The notes: generated from the letters alone by a model not told the origin. A stretch of DNA of 64,000 nt from Paenibacillus sp. RC67 (GCF_030020805.1 NZ_CP125098.1:6595501-6659500); one strand, 5' to 3'; shown: positions 27,887 through 38,509, counted from the first letter of the stretch. Translations and numbers: made by a program.

Positions 27887-30800
27887 TTATTTATTCAGGA
27901 AATTGTAAATTAATTGTGCGGATTCCGCGCGGGTTGTAATACCCTGTGGATCAAATTGCCCTGCGGCACGGCCTTGAATCAAGTTCAAGGATACAGCCGA
28001 TTGAACAGACTCCACTGCCCAGGAAGAAATGCGGGATTGATCTTTGAATGGGGCGCTTGCAGGTGCAGACGCTTTGCCATTCTTGTATTCATAGGCCCGC
28101 ATAAGCATAGCAACAGCTTCCTCACGGGTAATGCTGGTGTTCGGATCGAATGCCTCAACACTCTTGCCTTGTACGATGCCTGCCTTCACCGCCATCGAAA
28201 CGGCCTCAGCATACCAATCGGTTGCCTTCACATCATTGAAGGTCAAGGTGCCTTTTTCCGTGAGCTTCAATGCTCTTGCCAGCAGCATCGTGAATTCCGC
28301 ACGCGTTACACTGCGCTCAGGCTCAAACGTTGTTTCGCTAGTTCCGCTTACCAGCTGCTTCGCTGCCAATTCCCGAATAACGCCTGCTGCCCAATGACTT
28401 GCAGGGACATCCGCAAACAGCTTGCTAACTTCAAGGACAGCGTACTTACTGAAATGATGGATTTGGGCTACCAGATATCCGTCTACATAGCTTCCTCCAA
28501 TGTACTCAAGCACACCATTGTCAGAGATATAGTAAACGGCAGCCAGCTTAGGATTCAAGCTTGCATCTACTTTCATTTGAATCGTAATAGGCTGTTCGAA
28601 CTTAGTTAAATCCACTGTTTTGCCGCTGGCAGTCACAATAGAGAGCTGGAACTCGTACACATTTCCATTGAGCTTCAGATCGGCATGTGCTGCATTTTGG
28701 CCCTTGTCAATGATCTGTTTGGCATCCGCATCATTTAAAGGAACCATTTTCAAGGAGATGCTGCTGTCCTTCTGCTCATCTGCGGTCAGCTTGCTGACCA
28801 ATTGCTTCAACAGCTCCGAAGGTACGGACAGAGTCACACGGTCCGATTTGATTTCAAGTGGCTTCTGTCCAATAAGCTCAGCCGTATTGGATGGTAGCTT
28901 CACTTCTGTAGCATTAGCTGGAACCTGCACGTTGACAGGACCGCTTCCGCTTGAAGTCAGCTGTTCCGCTGTTACCGCAACAGAATGGGTATCACTGTTG
29001 TTACCTCCAGTGCTGCCACCAGATCCGCTGCCAGATCCAGAACTGCCACTTCCGCCATGGGAAGAAGAGCCTGAACTGCTGCTAAATACCGTCACATTGC
29101 TCGTTGCTGTGAAGTTTCCATCTACCGTAGCAGCCGTAATCGTTGCGACGCCCAAGCCTATCGCGGTGACTACTCCGTTCGCATCGACTTTTACAATGGA
29201 TTCATCGCTGGAGGTCCAAACGACCGCTTTATTGGTCGCTTCTGCCGGTTGTACGGTTGCCGTTAAAGATACTGTTCCAAAAATCCTTACGGAAACAGCC
29301 GGTTGCTCCAACGTGATTCCCGTTACACTTACGTTCGTATTAGGAGCCGTTACGGTCACTTCAGCTGTTGCTGCGAAATGCCCATCCGTTGTCGTTACCG
29401 TGATGGTCGCTGTTCCAGCGCCTACCGCCGTAACCAGACCATTAGCGGTTACTGTTGCTACCGCTGGGTTGCTGGAGGTCCATGCAACCGATTTGTCTGT
29501 GGCATCAGCTGGCTGTACGGTTGCTGTCAGCTGCTCTGTTCCGTTAACGTTTAGGCTCAGCGCGGTTTTATCCAACGCAACACCGGTTACACTTACGTTC
29601 GTACTTGGAGCCGTTACGGCCACTTCAGCTGTTGCTGTGAAATGTCCATCCGTTGTCGTTACCGTGATGGTTGCCGTTCCAGCGCCTACTGCTGTCACAA
29701 GACCGTTTGCGGTCACTGTTGCTACCGCTGAGTTGCTGGAGGTCCATGCAACCGTTTTGTCTGTGGCATCAGTTGGCTGTACAGTTGCTGTCAGTTGCTC
29801 TGTGCCGTTAACGTTTAAGCTCATCGCGGTTTTATTCAGCGCAACACCTGTAACAGAAGTAACTGGTTGGGAATCCGTTACTTTCAATTCTCTCGTATCG
29901 CGAACGCGAATCCGGTCGCCTTGAGAATACTTGCCGCTAAGTCCTACCGCCTGCAGTTTGTCCCCTACATGAACGGATGGAACAGGTACTCCGCTTTGAT
30001 TCACGATGTATCCGTCGACAAAGACCGTGACGTTACCCGAACCATCATTAAGAATGAAGGTACTGTCGTCAGGCATAGAGACGATATCGCCTTCCACCTG
30101 AACCAGTTGGCCCTGATATGCATCAGAAACCGATTCCTTCGTGCTCACCTTTTTAGGCTGAACCGCTGGCCCTGAGCTTAACTTAACAACGCTATTCGTA
30201 AACTTGTCGAAGATAACCTCTTTGTCATTTTCAAATACACCGATATGTCCGTAAACACGAACGGTATCACCGAGCTGTAAGGATCCTGCCGGAACCTCAC
30301 CGAAGGCTACAATGCCTCCTGTATCATCCTGAATATACGCCGAGTCGTAGAATGCCGTGGTCGTCACTTTCCCTTGAACCACAACGTTCGCTCCTTCTGG
30401 AAGCTTACGCGCATCACTCATTGGAATTACCTTCGGCTCGATATGAGCAAGCCAATTCACCGCATTGATACTGAGCGGCATATTATTCGTCGGCCCGTCA
30501 TTTTGCGTCATTTGTTTATCGTTAAAAATATTCATTCCCGCAACCAGGATACGGCCGCTGCCCAATTGTTCCGAAGCAACTAAAGGTATCGCCGATCCCC
30601 CGGTTACGTTAGTCAAAGCAGGTCCATTTTTTCCATTTGCCGTATAGACGTTATAGGATACCGTATCTGCTTTAACTTGAGGCGAATCTTGGAATGTGGA
30701 TTCATTCCCCCGAGCCAAGATCGTAACGGTGCTGCTGTCGGTAAGAGGAACCTTATTCCCCGCACCATCGTTTGCCGCAAGACTTGGTCCGCTGTAATAA

Positions 30801-33800
30801 TCAAGCAAGGATATGAAATCCGTTAATCCATTGCTTACCGGCCTCAAATGAAGCCTTACAGAGAAATTCGAGTTCAATGGAGCAGACCAGAAGTTACCCT
30901 CTGCCGTTTCATCAAACACACCATCGTTATTAACTAATATGCTCGAACCGATTCCTGAGAGTAAGCTGTTCAAGTTTTGTGGAGTTCCACCAAAATTACT
31001 TTTCTCGGTAAGCAGCAGTGAGCCGCCACGATCAACAAAACGTTTCAGTGCAGCAATTTCATTGTCCGAGTAAGCGCTGCTTGGGTGGGTAACCATGAGC
31101 ACACCGACATTGCTTAACAGCTGATCTGTGATTGCTGCTTTGTTCTCAACAACGGTATACCCTTGCTTTCTCAAGTTAAGTGTAAAGTCAGTCAAATTGT
31201 TCGCATAGGTGCCAGTATCGCTTGTTGTATTCTCATTCTTGTGCGTGGCATCTATCATGACCGTAATACCCAGCGGAGCTTTCACCGTGATCGGCTGTTC
31301 ATATTTATTGTCGCCAAGATTATTTCCGTCCCCGGCTTCCAGAACGACGATCAGTTTATGCTCTCCCGCTACCGGGTTCTGCCAACTGACTGTGGCATCC
31401 GCATTCTTATTGCTGCCTAGCGTTGCAATCGTGCTATCGCCAATAAAATGCGTAGAATCGATGCTATCATAATAGAAGTGCGCTGTAAGATTCGTCAGGT
31501 TGATAGTTCCCAGATTCGAAATGCCTGCTTTCAAAGTAACTGGGATTCCAGCTACCGCAGCTCCTTCAACGATACTTAAATCGCTGACTTTTACCGCCAA
31601 AGGATCAGCTTGGGACCAGATTGGTGCAGAGTAAATTCTGTCTCCGTCTTTTTGCGTCACACGAACGACAAACCATTGTTGACCGCCCAGTACCGAAACG
31701 GACGGCTTCCAGGAGAACGAAGTGTTGTCTGTCGTCGGTGTGTAGCTGTCAATGACTCTGCCGCCATTGGTAATTAGCTCTACTTTCGCAATATTATCGT
31801 TTGACGCTGTGGTCAAATAATTGTATTTGAGATCGGATTTGGTCTCCAATACTGGATCGCTGCCTTTAACGTCAAAGCTCAGCACTTTGGAGTCCACGGT
31901 CGCACCCATGTAATATCCGTTAGCCAGCATATCCAGCTGGAAGTTAGGATCCTCACTAAAGTAAACATGCATTTTACGCATGGCATCCAGCAAAGAATCC
32001 TGCGTCAGATCTTTCGAAACGATGACCGTACGCTTCTTTGTTTGACCCCACGAAGCATCATGGTTGTCTTCGCCGTACGTCGGCGCTACGTGCCAGCCTA
32101 AATCAAGTGCACTGAAAAACTTGCTTTCCGTGTTCACATAGGAATAATTTCCTGATCCATTGCCCACTTCCAGCATAGTGAACAGCCTGTCGACATTTTT
32201 GTCGTAAGGAATAAAATTATCAAATGCGTTGGCAGACATTGCCGGATGGTTGAACTGAGCAACAATGTTGTCATAAGTCAACGTCCACGCATAATAGTTT
32301 TGCAGATTTTGATACTTGCCTCCGCTTTGAACACGATCGATAAAATTGCTTGTACCAAATACATTGGAATGTCCCCAGGTTGTAGAGGTCATCTCAAACG
32401 CCGGGAAGACGACAAAGTTACCGTCTTTTGTATATTGTTTGGCCAAATCCTTGGTCAACTGCCAATCCGAGCCGCCTGTCCGCTCCGGCATGCCGTTGTG
32501 ATCAACCGTATCGGTTCCGACTTTGGAGGAATCAATGTCATGCGAATGGTCGGAGAAAGCAAAATAGTCGTATCCATAGGCTTGTGCCGCTTGCAATGCC
32601 GCCTCGGGGGTTCCTTTGGCATCATGCGAGATTTGAGTATGGTTATGAGTCGTTCCTCTATAATGGTTACCGCCAGTAAATCTCGGAACGATCTGGAATG
32701 TCCATGAAGCGGTCGAGAGGTTACCAAGCTTGTCCTTCGCAGAAACGTTAACCGTATGGTTGCCGACAGCTAAATCATCGGCTGATGTCATCACCAGCTT
32801 CATTTGGGTTTCCGTTTTGGTTGCCGCTTGTGTGAAATCTTTACCGTCGATGTCCAGCGTGAGAGAATTGGCATCTACGCCGTTCGGATCTTCCAGGTCA
32901 ACAGAAACGACCGGATGGAACGTTTCGATGCTGTCCATCGGTAGTGGCAGCTGGTTCGAGTAAGAAGGTCCATCCGTATCCGCCACGATATCCATACTAT
33001 GCGGCGCAACCGCACTTCCGGAATTTTGGGTCGCCTGTCCCGCACTCGCTGCTTCGATGTAATAGTACATTTTGGTAGCAGTGACGTACTGCTTCGGTAT
33101 TTTTGCGTTATAGTTCAGCTTGTCCGTTGTCACCATAGGGAGTGAAGCAAAAGAGGTTTCTCCATCATTTTTATAGAACAGGGTGACAGAATCAGCATAT
33201 TTGGCTGCAGCCTTCACCGGAATATCGATACCTGAGTATCCTTTGGTCATAGGCTCGTGCTGGAACTGCAATTCGCCTTTAATATCGGCATCATTTCTTG
33301 GTTCGATATAATATCCGCTCGTATAAGGAGAACCGGCTTTGGATTGCCCTACAATTCCCGTAAAGGCATACGTATCCCCCAAAGATACACTGTTAACATC
33401 GATACCTGATGCTCCCGATATTTTCACGATAGCCGTATTGCCCGCATCATCAGCAATAGTCACGTTGTAATCCGGACCAGTCGAAGGAATGTTGGTTACT
33501 TTCCCTTTAATGGAAACCAGTGTTCCTTCCAGCGGCTCTGCCGTTCCGTAGCTGCTCAGGGCATCGAGAGCGATGACCGGCGCGGTAGGCGTTCCATTGG
33601 CACCTTCGTCTGTTATAGCCGTCGGTACAAATTGAGTCATACCCGCTGTAAATAGCAGCTTACCTGATATTTTCACTTTATTTCCAACGGTAATTGCTGC
33701 AGATGGCGCCTGCTTGTCAATAATTTGAATACCGCCGGTAGCATCCTGAATATAAAAGCTTGCTTTCATCGTTCCATTCGCTTTGTTGGCTGCTGTGACT

Positions 33801-35959
33801 GTACCCTCAATGGTTGTGGTGTATCCGATGTTGAGCAGCATACCGTTCGCATCATTGTTGCGAAGCTGTCCAATCGGAACGACCGCGGACGGATTAGCAG
33901 CTGTGTCAACACGGGTATAGGCACTTTCCTTAGACACCGGATGAGCCTTATCCGTATGCGTCACATAAACCGAAGTGTGGTTACCTGAGTCACTGAAGGA
34001 AAGAGCAAAAGATCCGTCTGCCGCTGCAGTTGCTTGTCCAGCCGAAGTAACCACGCCTCCGGTCTCTGTATAAGCTTGGACTGTGGATGAAGCCGGTACA
34101 GAACCTGCCGCACCCGTTACCGATGCACTGCCGCTTGCATTCGCAAAGCTGATTTTGGCAGCATCCGGTTGAATCATAGATTTAGAGCTTCTAACAGCAA
34201 TATCTTCCGGGTTGTTAGGATTGCTTGGTACATTAAGAATGAAATCATTAGACGGATCTTTCGAGAAGAACCCGTTGCCTAATCCGATAACACCCTTGGG
34301 ATCAGAACCGGCATCCGTTTTGCGAAGCAAGGTTCCTCCGCCAATACTGGAGCTGAAGAAAGGCAATCCCCAATGATCCGTTTTGGTCGTAAAATTCGTG
34401 TTCGTTCCGTTACCGAACGCTATGATATCAATTGCTTTAGCATCATCCTGACTCGTTAATCCGGTAACCGAATTGGCTAAGGCAAGAATTCCCCCCGTCG
34501 ATCCGCTTGGTTTCAACGTCATTGTCTGATCCGGGGTTACCGGCAGGCTGCTGCCTGTTGCTCCGGAGGCGCCTGCAACCAAATAATAGCCGTGAGCCTT
34601 GATCGTTCCTGTCAGCTTAGTACCTGTTCCAAAACTAGCTCCACTGGCTGCAGTATAGATCAGTGCCCATTGATTGTTAAACTGAATATCTTGATTCGTC
34701 GTATTGTACAACTCGAAAAACTTCGTATTGTAAAAGGCCCCGCTATTTCCGCCATTGACATAAATTTGGCTGAATACAATATCTCCCGGCTTATAATTTC
34801 CTGATGGAGCGGACAAGTTTAGCGTTGTTTTGTCGCTCTCCAGCTTGCCGGTTTCTTTGGAGGTCACCCCTACGGAAGTTTTATTGCTTGGATTCGTGAA
34901 CGTTATCGTAAAAGATCCGTCTGCTCCTGCCGTACTTGTACCCGCCAAAGAGTTATCGTCAAAATAAGCCGAAACCTTGGCTTGATTCGCTACGCTGCCG
35001 ACCGCTCCTGTAATCGTAGTTGCGCTCGTGAACGTCATTTTGGATGCATCCGGTTTCGTAGACTTCGCTATGGAAACCGATACTGCATCGCTCTCGTCTT
35101 TGCCGCTGACTGCTGCTGTCAGCTTGACAGCGGTGCTAAGCCCAGGGTTGGTGATCCCTAATTGGAAGGAACCGTCAGGCTGTGCCGTCGTTGTACCTGC
35201 CGGTGTTTGATCAGGCAAATAAGCCTTCACCGTTGCGCTGCCATACACAGCACCCGTCACACCTCGAACGGTGGTGTAATCCTCCTGGAACGTAATTTTG
35301 CCTACATCAGGACTTGCTGTTTTGGATGGATCAGGAGTCCCTCCACCGCCCTGATTATCGCTAGGGACGCCGGTAAAAACAATATCAGCCATTCGACTAG
35401 TTCCGGTATTTCCTATCGTCCCATCGTTGATGGATGTTGTTGTATAGTTAAGCCATCGAATATATACATTTGCTTTATTATCCACACTGCTTGGCAATGT
35501 AAAAGTGTTGGACGCACTCGAAGTTTCCTGAACAAAGGTCGCGTTTGGAACATCTTCAAAGCTGGTACCATCTAAACTATATTGGAGCTTAAAGTCTTTT
35601 GGTCCTGTACCCGTGCCGTAGCTTTTAAAAGCAACGTTGAGTCCAGTATAGCCTTGTGTATTTAACTGTGCCTGCCAGTATCCATCGGCTACGTTCCAAC
35701 CAGCTGTGTAGATGGTACTGCCGGAATAAGTTCCAGACCGGCCACCACTTATCGTTAACTTGGCGTTACTTACATTGGTCGCGGATCCGCTGGTCGCAGT
35801 AAACGAACTCGCAGTACCCGTTCCCGAGAACGTCCATCCCGCTACCGTGTCCGATGCTGCGGCGTAGACCAGCCCACCCTGCAGAACCGATGCAGTCAGC
35901 AGTAATACAGCCATAGCAAGGCTAATCCATCTTGTATACTTTTTCAAAAAAGTAAACAT
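27887..35959 (-). CDS. giant S-layer-anchored protein with PHP (CehA/McbA-like) metallohydrolase domain
   Basis: About 2690 residues, exported and bound to the cell wall. Order: signal peptide (ends near LVYAAA), beta-sandwich and Ig-like units (to about 385), lamin-tail domain (about 390-500), OB-fold units (about 690-890), Ig-like domain, PHP hydrolase (about 1105-1345, with THNHTQISHDAKGTPEAA and FAFSDHSHDI metal motifs), CARDB (about 1455-1555), glutamine-amidotransferase-like/DUF4350-type domain (about 1560-1830), two OB folds, three BIG2 domains (about 2030-2290), Gly/Ser linker, beta domain, three SLH domains (about 2515-2690). Start ATG 35959 follows AAAGGAG. PHP enzymes cut phosphoesters or similar; substrate outside the cell unknown. 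Confidence 0.87.
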   Translation of the reverse strand: MFTFLKKYTRWISLAMAVLLLTASVLQGGLVYAAASDTVAGWTFSGTGTASSFTATSGSATNVSNAKLTISGGRSGTYSGSTIYTAGWNVADGYWQAQLNTQGYTGLNVAFKSYGTGTGPKDFKLQYSLDGTSFEDVPNATFVQETSSASNTFTLPSSVDNKANVYIRWLNYTTTSINDGTIGNTGTSRMADIVFTGVPSDNQGGGGTPDPSKTASPDVGKITFQEDYTTVRGVTGAVYGSATVKAYLPDQTPAGTTTAQPDGSFQLGITNPGLSTAVKLTAAVSGKDESDAVSVSIAKSTKPDASKMTFTSATTITGAVGSVANQAKVSAYFDDNSLAGTSTAGADGSFTITFTNPSNKTSVGVTSKETGKLESDKTTLNLSAPSGNYKPGDIVFSQIYVNGGNSGAFYNTKFFELYNTTNQDIQFNNQWALIYTAASGASFGTGTKLTGTIKAHGYYLVAGASGATGSSLPVTPDQTMTLKPSGSTGGILALANSVTGLTSQDDAKAIDIIAFGNGTNTNFTTKTDHWGLPFFSSSIGGGTLLRKTDAGSDPKGVIGLGNGFFSKDPSNDFILNVPSNPNNPEDIAVRSSKSMIQPDAAKISFANASGSASVTGAAGSVPASSTVQAYTETGGVVTSAGQATAAADGSFALSFSDSGNHTSVYVTHTDKAHPVSKESAYTRVDTAANPSAVVPIGQLRNNDANGMLLNIGYTTTIEGTVTAANKANGTMKASFYIQDATGGIQIIDKQAPSAAITVGNKVKISGKLLFTAGMTQFVPTAITDEGANGTPTAPVIALDALSSYGTAEPLEGTLVSIKGKVTNIPSTGPDYNVTIADDAGNTAIVKISGASGIDVNSVSLGDTYAFTGIVGQSKAGSPYTSGYYIEPRNDADIKGELQFQHEPMTKGYSGIDIPVKAAAKYADSVTLFYKNDGETSFASLPMVTTDKLNYNAKIPKQYVTATKMYYYIEAASAGQATQNSGSAVAPHSMDIVADTDGPSYSNQLPLPMDSIETFHPVVSVDLEDPNGVDANSLTLDIDGKDFTQAATKTETQMKLVMTSADDLAVGNHTVNVSAKDKLGNLSTASWTFQIVPRFTGGNHYRGTTHNHTQISHDAKGTPEAALQAAQAYGYDYFAFSDHSHDIDSSKVGTDTVDHNGMPERTGGSDWQLTKDLAKQYTKDGNFVVFPAFEMTSTTWGHSNVFGTSNFIDRVQSGGKYQNLQNYYAWTLTYDNIVAQFNHPAMSANAFDNFIPYDKNVDRLFTMLEVGNGSGNYSYVNTESKFFSALDLGWHVAPTYGEDNHDASWGQTKKRTVIVSKDLTQDSLLDAMRKMHVYFSEDPNFQLDMLANGYYMGATVDSKVLSFDVKGSDPVLETKSDLKYNYLTTASNDNIAKVELITNGGRVIDSYTPTTDNTSFSWKPSVSVLGGQQWFVVRVTQKDGDRIYSAPIWSQADPLAVKVSDLSIVEGAAVAGIPVTLKAGISNLGTINLTNLTAHFYYDSIDSTHFIGDSTIATLGSNKNADATVSWQNPVAGEHKLIVVLEAGDGNNLGDNKYEQPITVKAPLGITVMIDATHKNENTTSDTGTYANNLTDFTLNLRKQGYTVVENKAAITDQLLSNVGVLMVTHPSSAYSDNEIAALKRFVDRGGSLLLTEKSNFGGTPQNLNSLLSGIGSSILVNNDGVFDETAEGNFWSAPLNSNFSVRLHLRPVSNGLTDFISLLDYYSGPSLAANDGAGNKVPLTDSSTVTILARGNESTFQDSPQVKADTVSYNVYTANGKNGPALTNVTGGSAIPLVASEQLGSGRILVAGMNIFNDKQMTQNDGPTNNMPLSINAVNWLAHIEPKVIPMSDARKLPEGANVVVQGKVTTTAFYDSAYIQDDTGGIVAFGEVPAGSLQLGDTVRVYGHIGVFENDKEVIFDKFTNSVVKLSSGPAVQPKKVSTKESVSDAYQGQLVQVEGDIVSMPDDSTFILNDGSGNVTVFVDGYIVNQSGVPVPSVHVGDKLQAVGLSGKYSQGDRIRVRDTRELKVTDSQPVTSVTGVALNKTAMSLNVNGTEQLTATVQPTDATDKTVAWTSSNSAVATVTANGLVTAVGAGTATITVTTTDGHFTATAEVAVTAPSTNVSVTGVALDKTALSLNVNGTEQLTATVQPADATDKSVAWTSSNPAVATVTANGLVTAVGAGTATITVTTTDGHFAATAEVTVTAPNTNVSVTGITLEQPAVSVRIFGTVSLTATVQPAEATNKAVVWTSSDESIVKVDANGVVTAIGLGVATITAATVDGNFTATSNVTVFSSSSGSSSHGGSGSSGSGSGSGGSTGGNNSDTHSVAVTAEQLTSSGSGPVNVQVPANATEVKLPSNTAELIGQKPLEIKSDRVTLSVPSELLKQLVSKLTADEQKDSSISLKMVPLNDADAKQIIDKGQNAAHADLKLNGNVYEFQLSIVTASGKTVDLTKFEQPITIQMKVDASLNPKLAAVYYISDNGVLEYIGGSYVDGYLVAQIHHFSKYAVLEVSKLFADVPASHWAAGVIRELAAKQLVSGTSETTFEPERSVTRAEFTMLLARALKLTEKGTLTFNDVKATDWYAEAVSMAVKAGIVQGKSVEAFDPNTSITREEAVAMLMRAYEYKNGKASAPASAPFKDQSRISSWAVESVQSAVSLNLIQGRAAGQFDPQGITTRAESAQLIYNFLNK
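29319..29850. repeat. two near-identical tandem copies encoding BIG2 domains
   Basis: Two successive units of about 265 bases are almost identical in DNA (for example TTACACTTACGTTCGTA occurs at the start of both). A third, more diverged BIG2 copy lies at about 29095-29315. The similarity suggests recent duplication or gene conversion and possible copy-number variation. Confidence 0.8.
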
Positions 35960-36083
35960 GTACGCATTTGCTCCTTTTGTCATATTAGGCAATTAAGCAG
36001 CTTATTTTCCGATGTCATCGACTGCTTTTTCCTTAAAAATCCCCTCCTTTCCATCCGCCCTTCGTCTCATTTCATACGTCGAT

Positions 36084-36122
36084 AAGTCCTAATTATATGG
36101 ACTTTTGTTTCAGCAGTATCAA
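36084..36122 (-). promoter_or_regulatory. promoter of giant S-layer gene with inverted repeat around -10
   Basis: On the minus strand TTGATA (36117-36122), a 19-base spacer and TATAAT (36092-36097). The -10 is bracketed by AAGTCC / GGACTT arms, which could be an operator. Leader of about 120 bases follows. The 460-base gap 35960-36419 otherwise holds the terminator listed next. Confidence 0.55.
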
Positions 36123-36222
36123 GCTTATGTTGAGGTTTTGTAAAAAAAACAACATAATTCGACTTTTTTCTACACAATCCAACACTTACCATTGGTACTT
36201 ATTTAAATCTTTAACGTTTACG

Positions 36223-36248
36223 CAAAAAGGACTGCCCCATGGCAGTCC
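36223..36248 (-). terminator. terminator downstream of SLH serine hydrolase
   Basis: GGACTGCC-ATGG-GGCAGTCC followed by TTTTTGC on the minus strand. Confidence 0.88.
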
Positions 36249-36419
36249 AAGTCAGTTGAGAAACCAAAAAAATCCAAAAATTTATTAATACCCTAATAAG
36301 GTGTATCTGGGAATAATTTACACCTACCTTTTAAACCATTGAATATACTACCGAAGTATCACATACCTATCTCAGTAAAATTTCTCCACAAACCACCCTA
36401 CAAAGGAAATATCTTATAA

Positions 36420-38381
36420 TTAACGAGCGATAGGCAGTGCGTAATAATCGAACGCCTTATCGAGCAGCGCACTGGCTTCTTGACGGCTGATATTTTGGAT
36501 GGAGCGGAAGTCTACGGTCTGGTCCGCACTTACCTTTGTATCCGGATCGACAATCCCTTGAGCGACGAGCGCTTTAATAGCATCGACTGCCCAAACATCC
36601 GTTTGCCCTATCAATTTAACATCGGTGGCTGGCGGGACATGCTTCAGATTCTGAATCATGACAGCTGCCATTTGCCTAGTGATTGGAGCCGTTGGCTGAT
36701 AATCCGGCAGCCCCGTTACCATCTGTTTCTTACTGCCGGCAACCCAATAGGGCATATTGTGAAATCCTTGTGCACGCAGCAATACATCCGCGAACTCGCC
36801 TTGTGTCATCGTTCCTTTAGGATCGAAGCGGTTACCCGATTTGCCTCCCATAACATCCATTGCATGTAGATGATCAATATGTGTTTTGTATGGGCTCTCA
36901 TTCGGGACGTCGATGAACGCCGGTTTCAGCTTCACCTTTTGCGAATGAGCAACAATATCGAGAGTCTTGGGATTCGTATAATAGAAGTAGGCAATCGTTC
37001 CCTCCGCATCTTTCTTAAACGCTACCTTATTGCCGGATTCGTCATCAAATAACAACGGATGGATCATTTTGAGCGTATGCTTGCCTGAACCTGTTTCCAT
37101 GAGCAAACTCCCACCCTCGTACGAAAACTTCGTCCTTACTCCCTCGATCCTCGTGTTCTTGTATAACCCGACATACTCTTTAGCTTGCTGTTCCGATAGA
37201 GGAGAATAGGCAGCCGGAGGCGTTGGTTGCTTCTTGGGGTAATAGTGGTTCATGAATGCCTCATACACTTCAACACTCATCATCGTATCGTTGTTGTAGG
37301 ACATATAGAACGCCGTATTCTTCTCTGGCAGGATAGCGATCAAGGAAGAGTGTCCCGGAACGTTCCCTCCCTTGAGCAGCACATGCTCATCATTCATCAG
37401 CTCTTTGAAATATTCTTCAAACCCAACGGTTGTGATGGGAATGGTTGGGTCAACATAAACCTGATAAGTGTGTATGAGATCGATGCTTTTGGGGCTTACG
37501 ATTTCCTTGCCTTCATACTTTCCTTTGTTAAGATGCATGATCAAATACTTTGCCATGTCCTCGCCGTTAGACAGCATGCTTCCCTGGGGCCATTCGGATG
37601 GCGCAAACCCCACCGTCTGCTGCAGCTCCCCGTTAGGCCCGTAATGCGCGGCCATTTTACCCAACAGCTCTGGAGTCATTCGTGCGCTAGTTGTATTCAT
37701 CCCTAACGGTTTAAACACATTCCTTTCCATATATTCGGAGTAAGGCATTCCGCTTACGTTTTGGACCGCATAGCCTGCCAACAAAAAACCAAAATTATCA
37801 TAGGTATAAGCTTCCCCAGGGGGTCTTACAATCGTCGGCATATGCGCAGCGAGATAATCCTTCATTGGAATGTCTTTATTAATGTAGTCGGGAGAAAGAT
37901 CGGTCACGATGTCCGGCATATCTACGCCGCTCGTATAAGTGAGCAAATCGTACATCGTCAACGGCTTACCTGTTTTATTCGGTACTTTCAATCCTCCTAG
38001 ATACTTCTGAATATCTTCCTTTATATTCAGCTTCCCCTGATCTGCCAGCTGCAAGGCAGCTAACGCAGTAAATGTCTTCGTCACCGAGCCGATTTGGAAT
38101 ACGGTGCTTGGGTCGACCGGTATTTTCTTTTCCTTATCTGCATAGCCATAGCCTTTACTTAATACCACTTTCCCGTCCTTAACGACAACAAAGTTAGAAC
38201 CGACGGTATTGAATTTCTTCATCTTTTCTGCAAATAGTACATCTGCGAACTTCTCAACTTCCTTCGGATTGTTAGGCCCCTCCGCTGCTGTAGATCCGTC
38301 AGGCGCTGCCGTGCACCCGGTAAAAACCGTCGCCAATAATAGCAGTGATGCTAGGCTCATGCTGCGAAACCTTCTTTTCAT
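36420..38381 (-). CDS. beta-lactamase-fold serine hydrolase lipoprotein with C-terminal SLH domains
   Basis: 653 residues. Signal peptide with lipobox VFTGC (Cys23). Catalytic domain about 40-390: SxxK in GSVTKTFTA, Tyr motif YDNFGFLLAGY, and LLTYTSGV. A beta domain (DUF3471-like position) follows, then two to three divergent SLH units (about 490-650; FDPKGTMTQGEFADVLLRA). Membrane lipid anchor plus wall-binding SLH in one protein is uncommon. Likely a penicillin-binding-protein-like peptidase or esterase. AAGGAGAGGG precedes the ATG. Confidence 0.85.
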   Translation of the reverse strand: MKRRFRSMSLASLLLLATVFTGCTAAPDGSTAAEGPNNPKEVEKFADVLFAEKMKKFNTVGSNFVVVKDGKVVLSKGYGYADKEKKIPVDPSTVFQIGSVTKTFTALAALQLADQGKLNIKEDIQKYLGGLKVPNKTGKPLTMYDLLTYTSGVDMPDIVTDLSPDYINKDIPMKDYLAAHMPTIVRPPGEAYTYDNFGFLLAGYAVQNVSGMPYSEYMERNVFKPLGMNTTSARMTPELLGKMAAHYGPNGELQQTVGFAPSEWPQGSMLSNGEDMAKYLIMHLNKGKYEGKEIVSPKSIDLIHTYQVYVDPTIPITTVGFEEYFKELMNDEHVLLKGGNVPGHSSLIAILPEKNTAFYMSYNNDTMMSVEVYEAFMNHYYPKKQPTPPAAYSPLSEQQAKEYVGLYKNTRIEGVRTKFSYEGGSLLMETGSGKHTLKMIHPLLFDDESGNKVAFKKDAEGTIAYFYYTNPKTLDIVAHSQKVKLKPAFIDVPNESPYKTHIDHLHAMDVMGGKSGNRFDPKGTMTQGEFADVLLRAQGFHNMPYWVAGSKKQMVTGLPDYQPTAPITRQMAAVMIQNLKHVPPATDVKLIGQTDVWAVDAIKALVAQGIVDPDTKVSADQTVDFRSIQNISRQEASALLDKAFDYYALPIAR

Positions 38382-38497
38382 TCTATCCCTCTCCTTGTAT
38401 CCTGTTTGCCTTAAAGCTGGCTAACCGAGTATGGCAAAGTGAACGTCACAGGAGCCAGTGACTTTTCGTCATCTCTTTTATCTGAGTGTCTATTCTC

Positions 38498-38509
38498 TGT
38501 CATATGACA
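38498..38509. promoter_or_regulatory. palindrome TGTCATATGACA, possible regulator site
   Basis: Perfect 12-bp palindrome between the divergent SLH hydrolase and winged-helix regulator genes. The identical palindrome occurs at 56062-56073 upstream of the Sensor/kinase operon, which suggests a shared regulator. Confidence 0.45.

Noticed and set aside
28620..29924. 434-codon plus-strand open frame
   Set aside because: Antisense to the BIG2 and linker region of the giant gene; composition is a mirror of Ser/Thr/Val codons and it has no domain or ribosome site.
35960..36030. Leader peptide of 12 codons before the giant gene
   Set aside because: A short ATG frame exists, but its ribosome site spacing is poor and the content is not distinctive.
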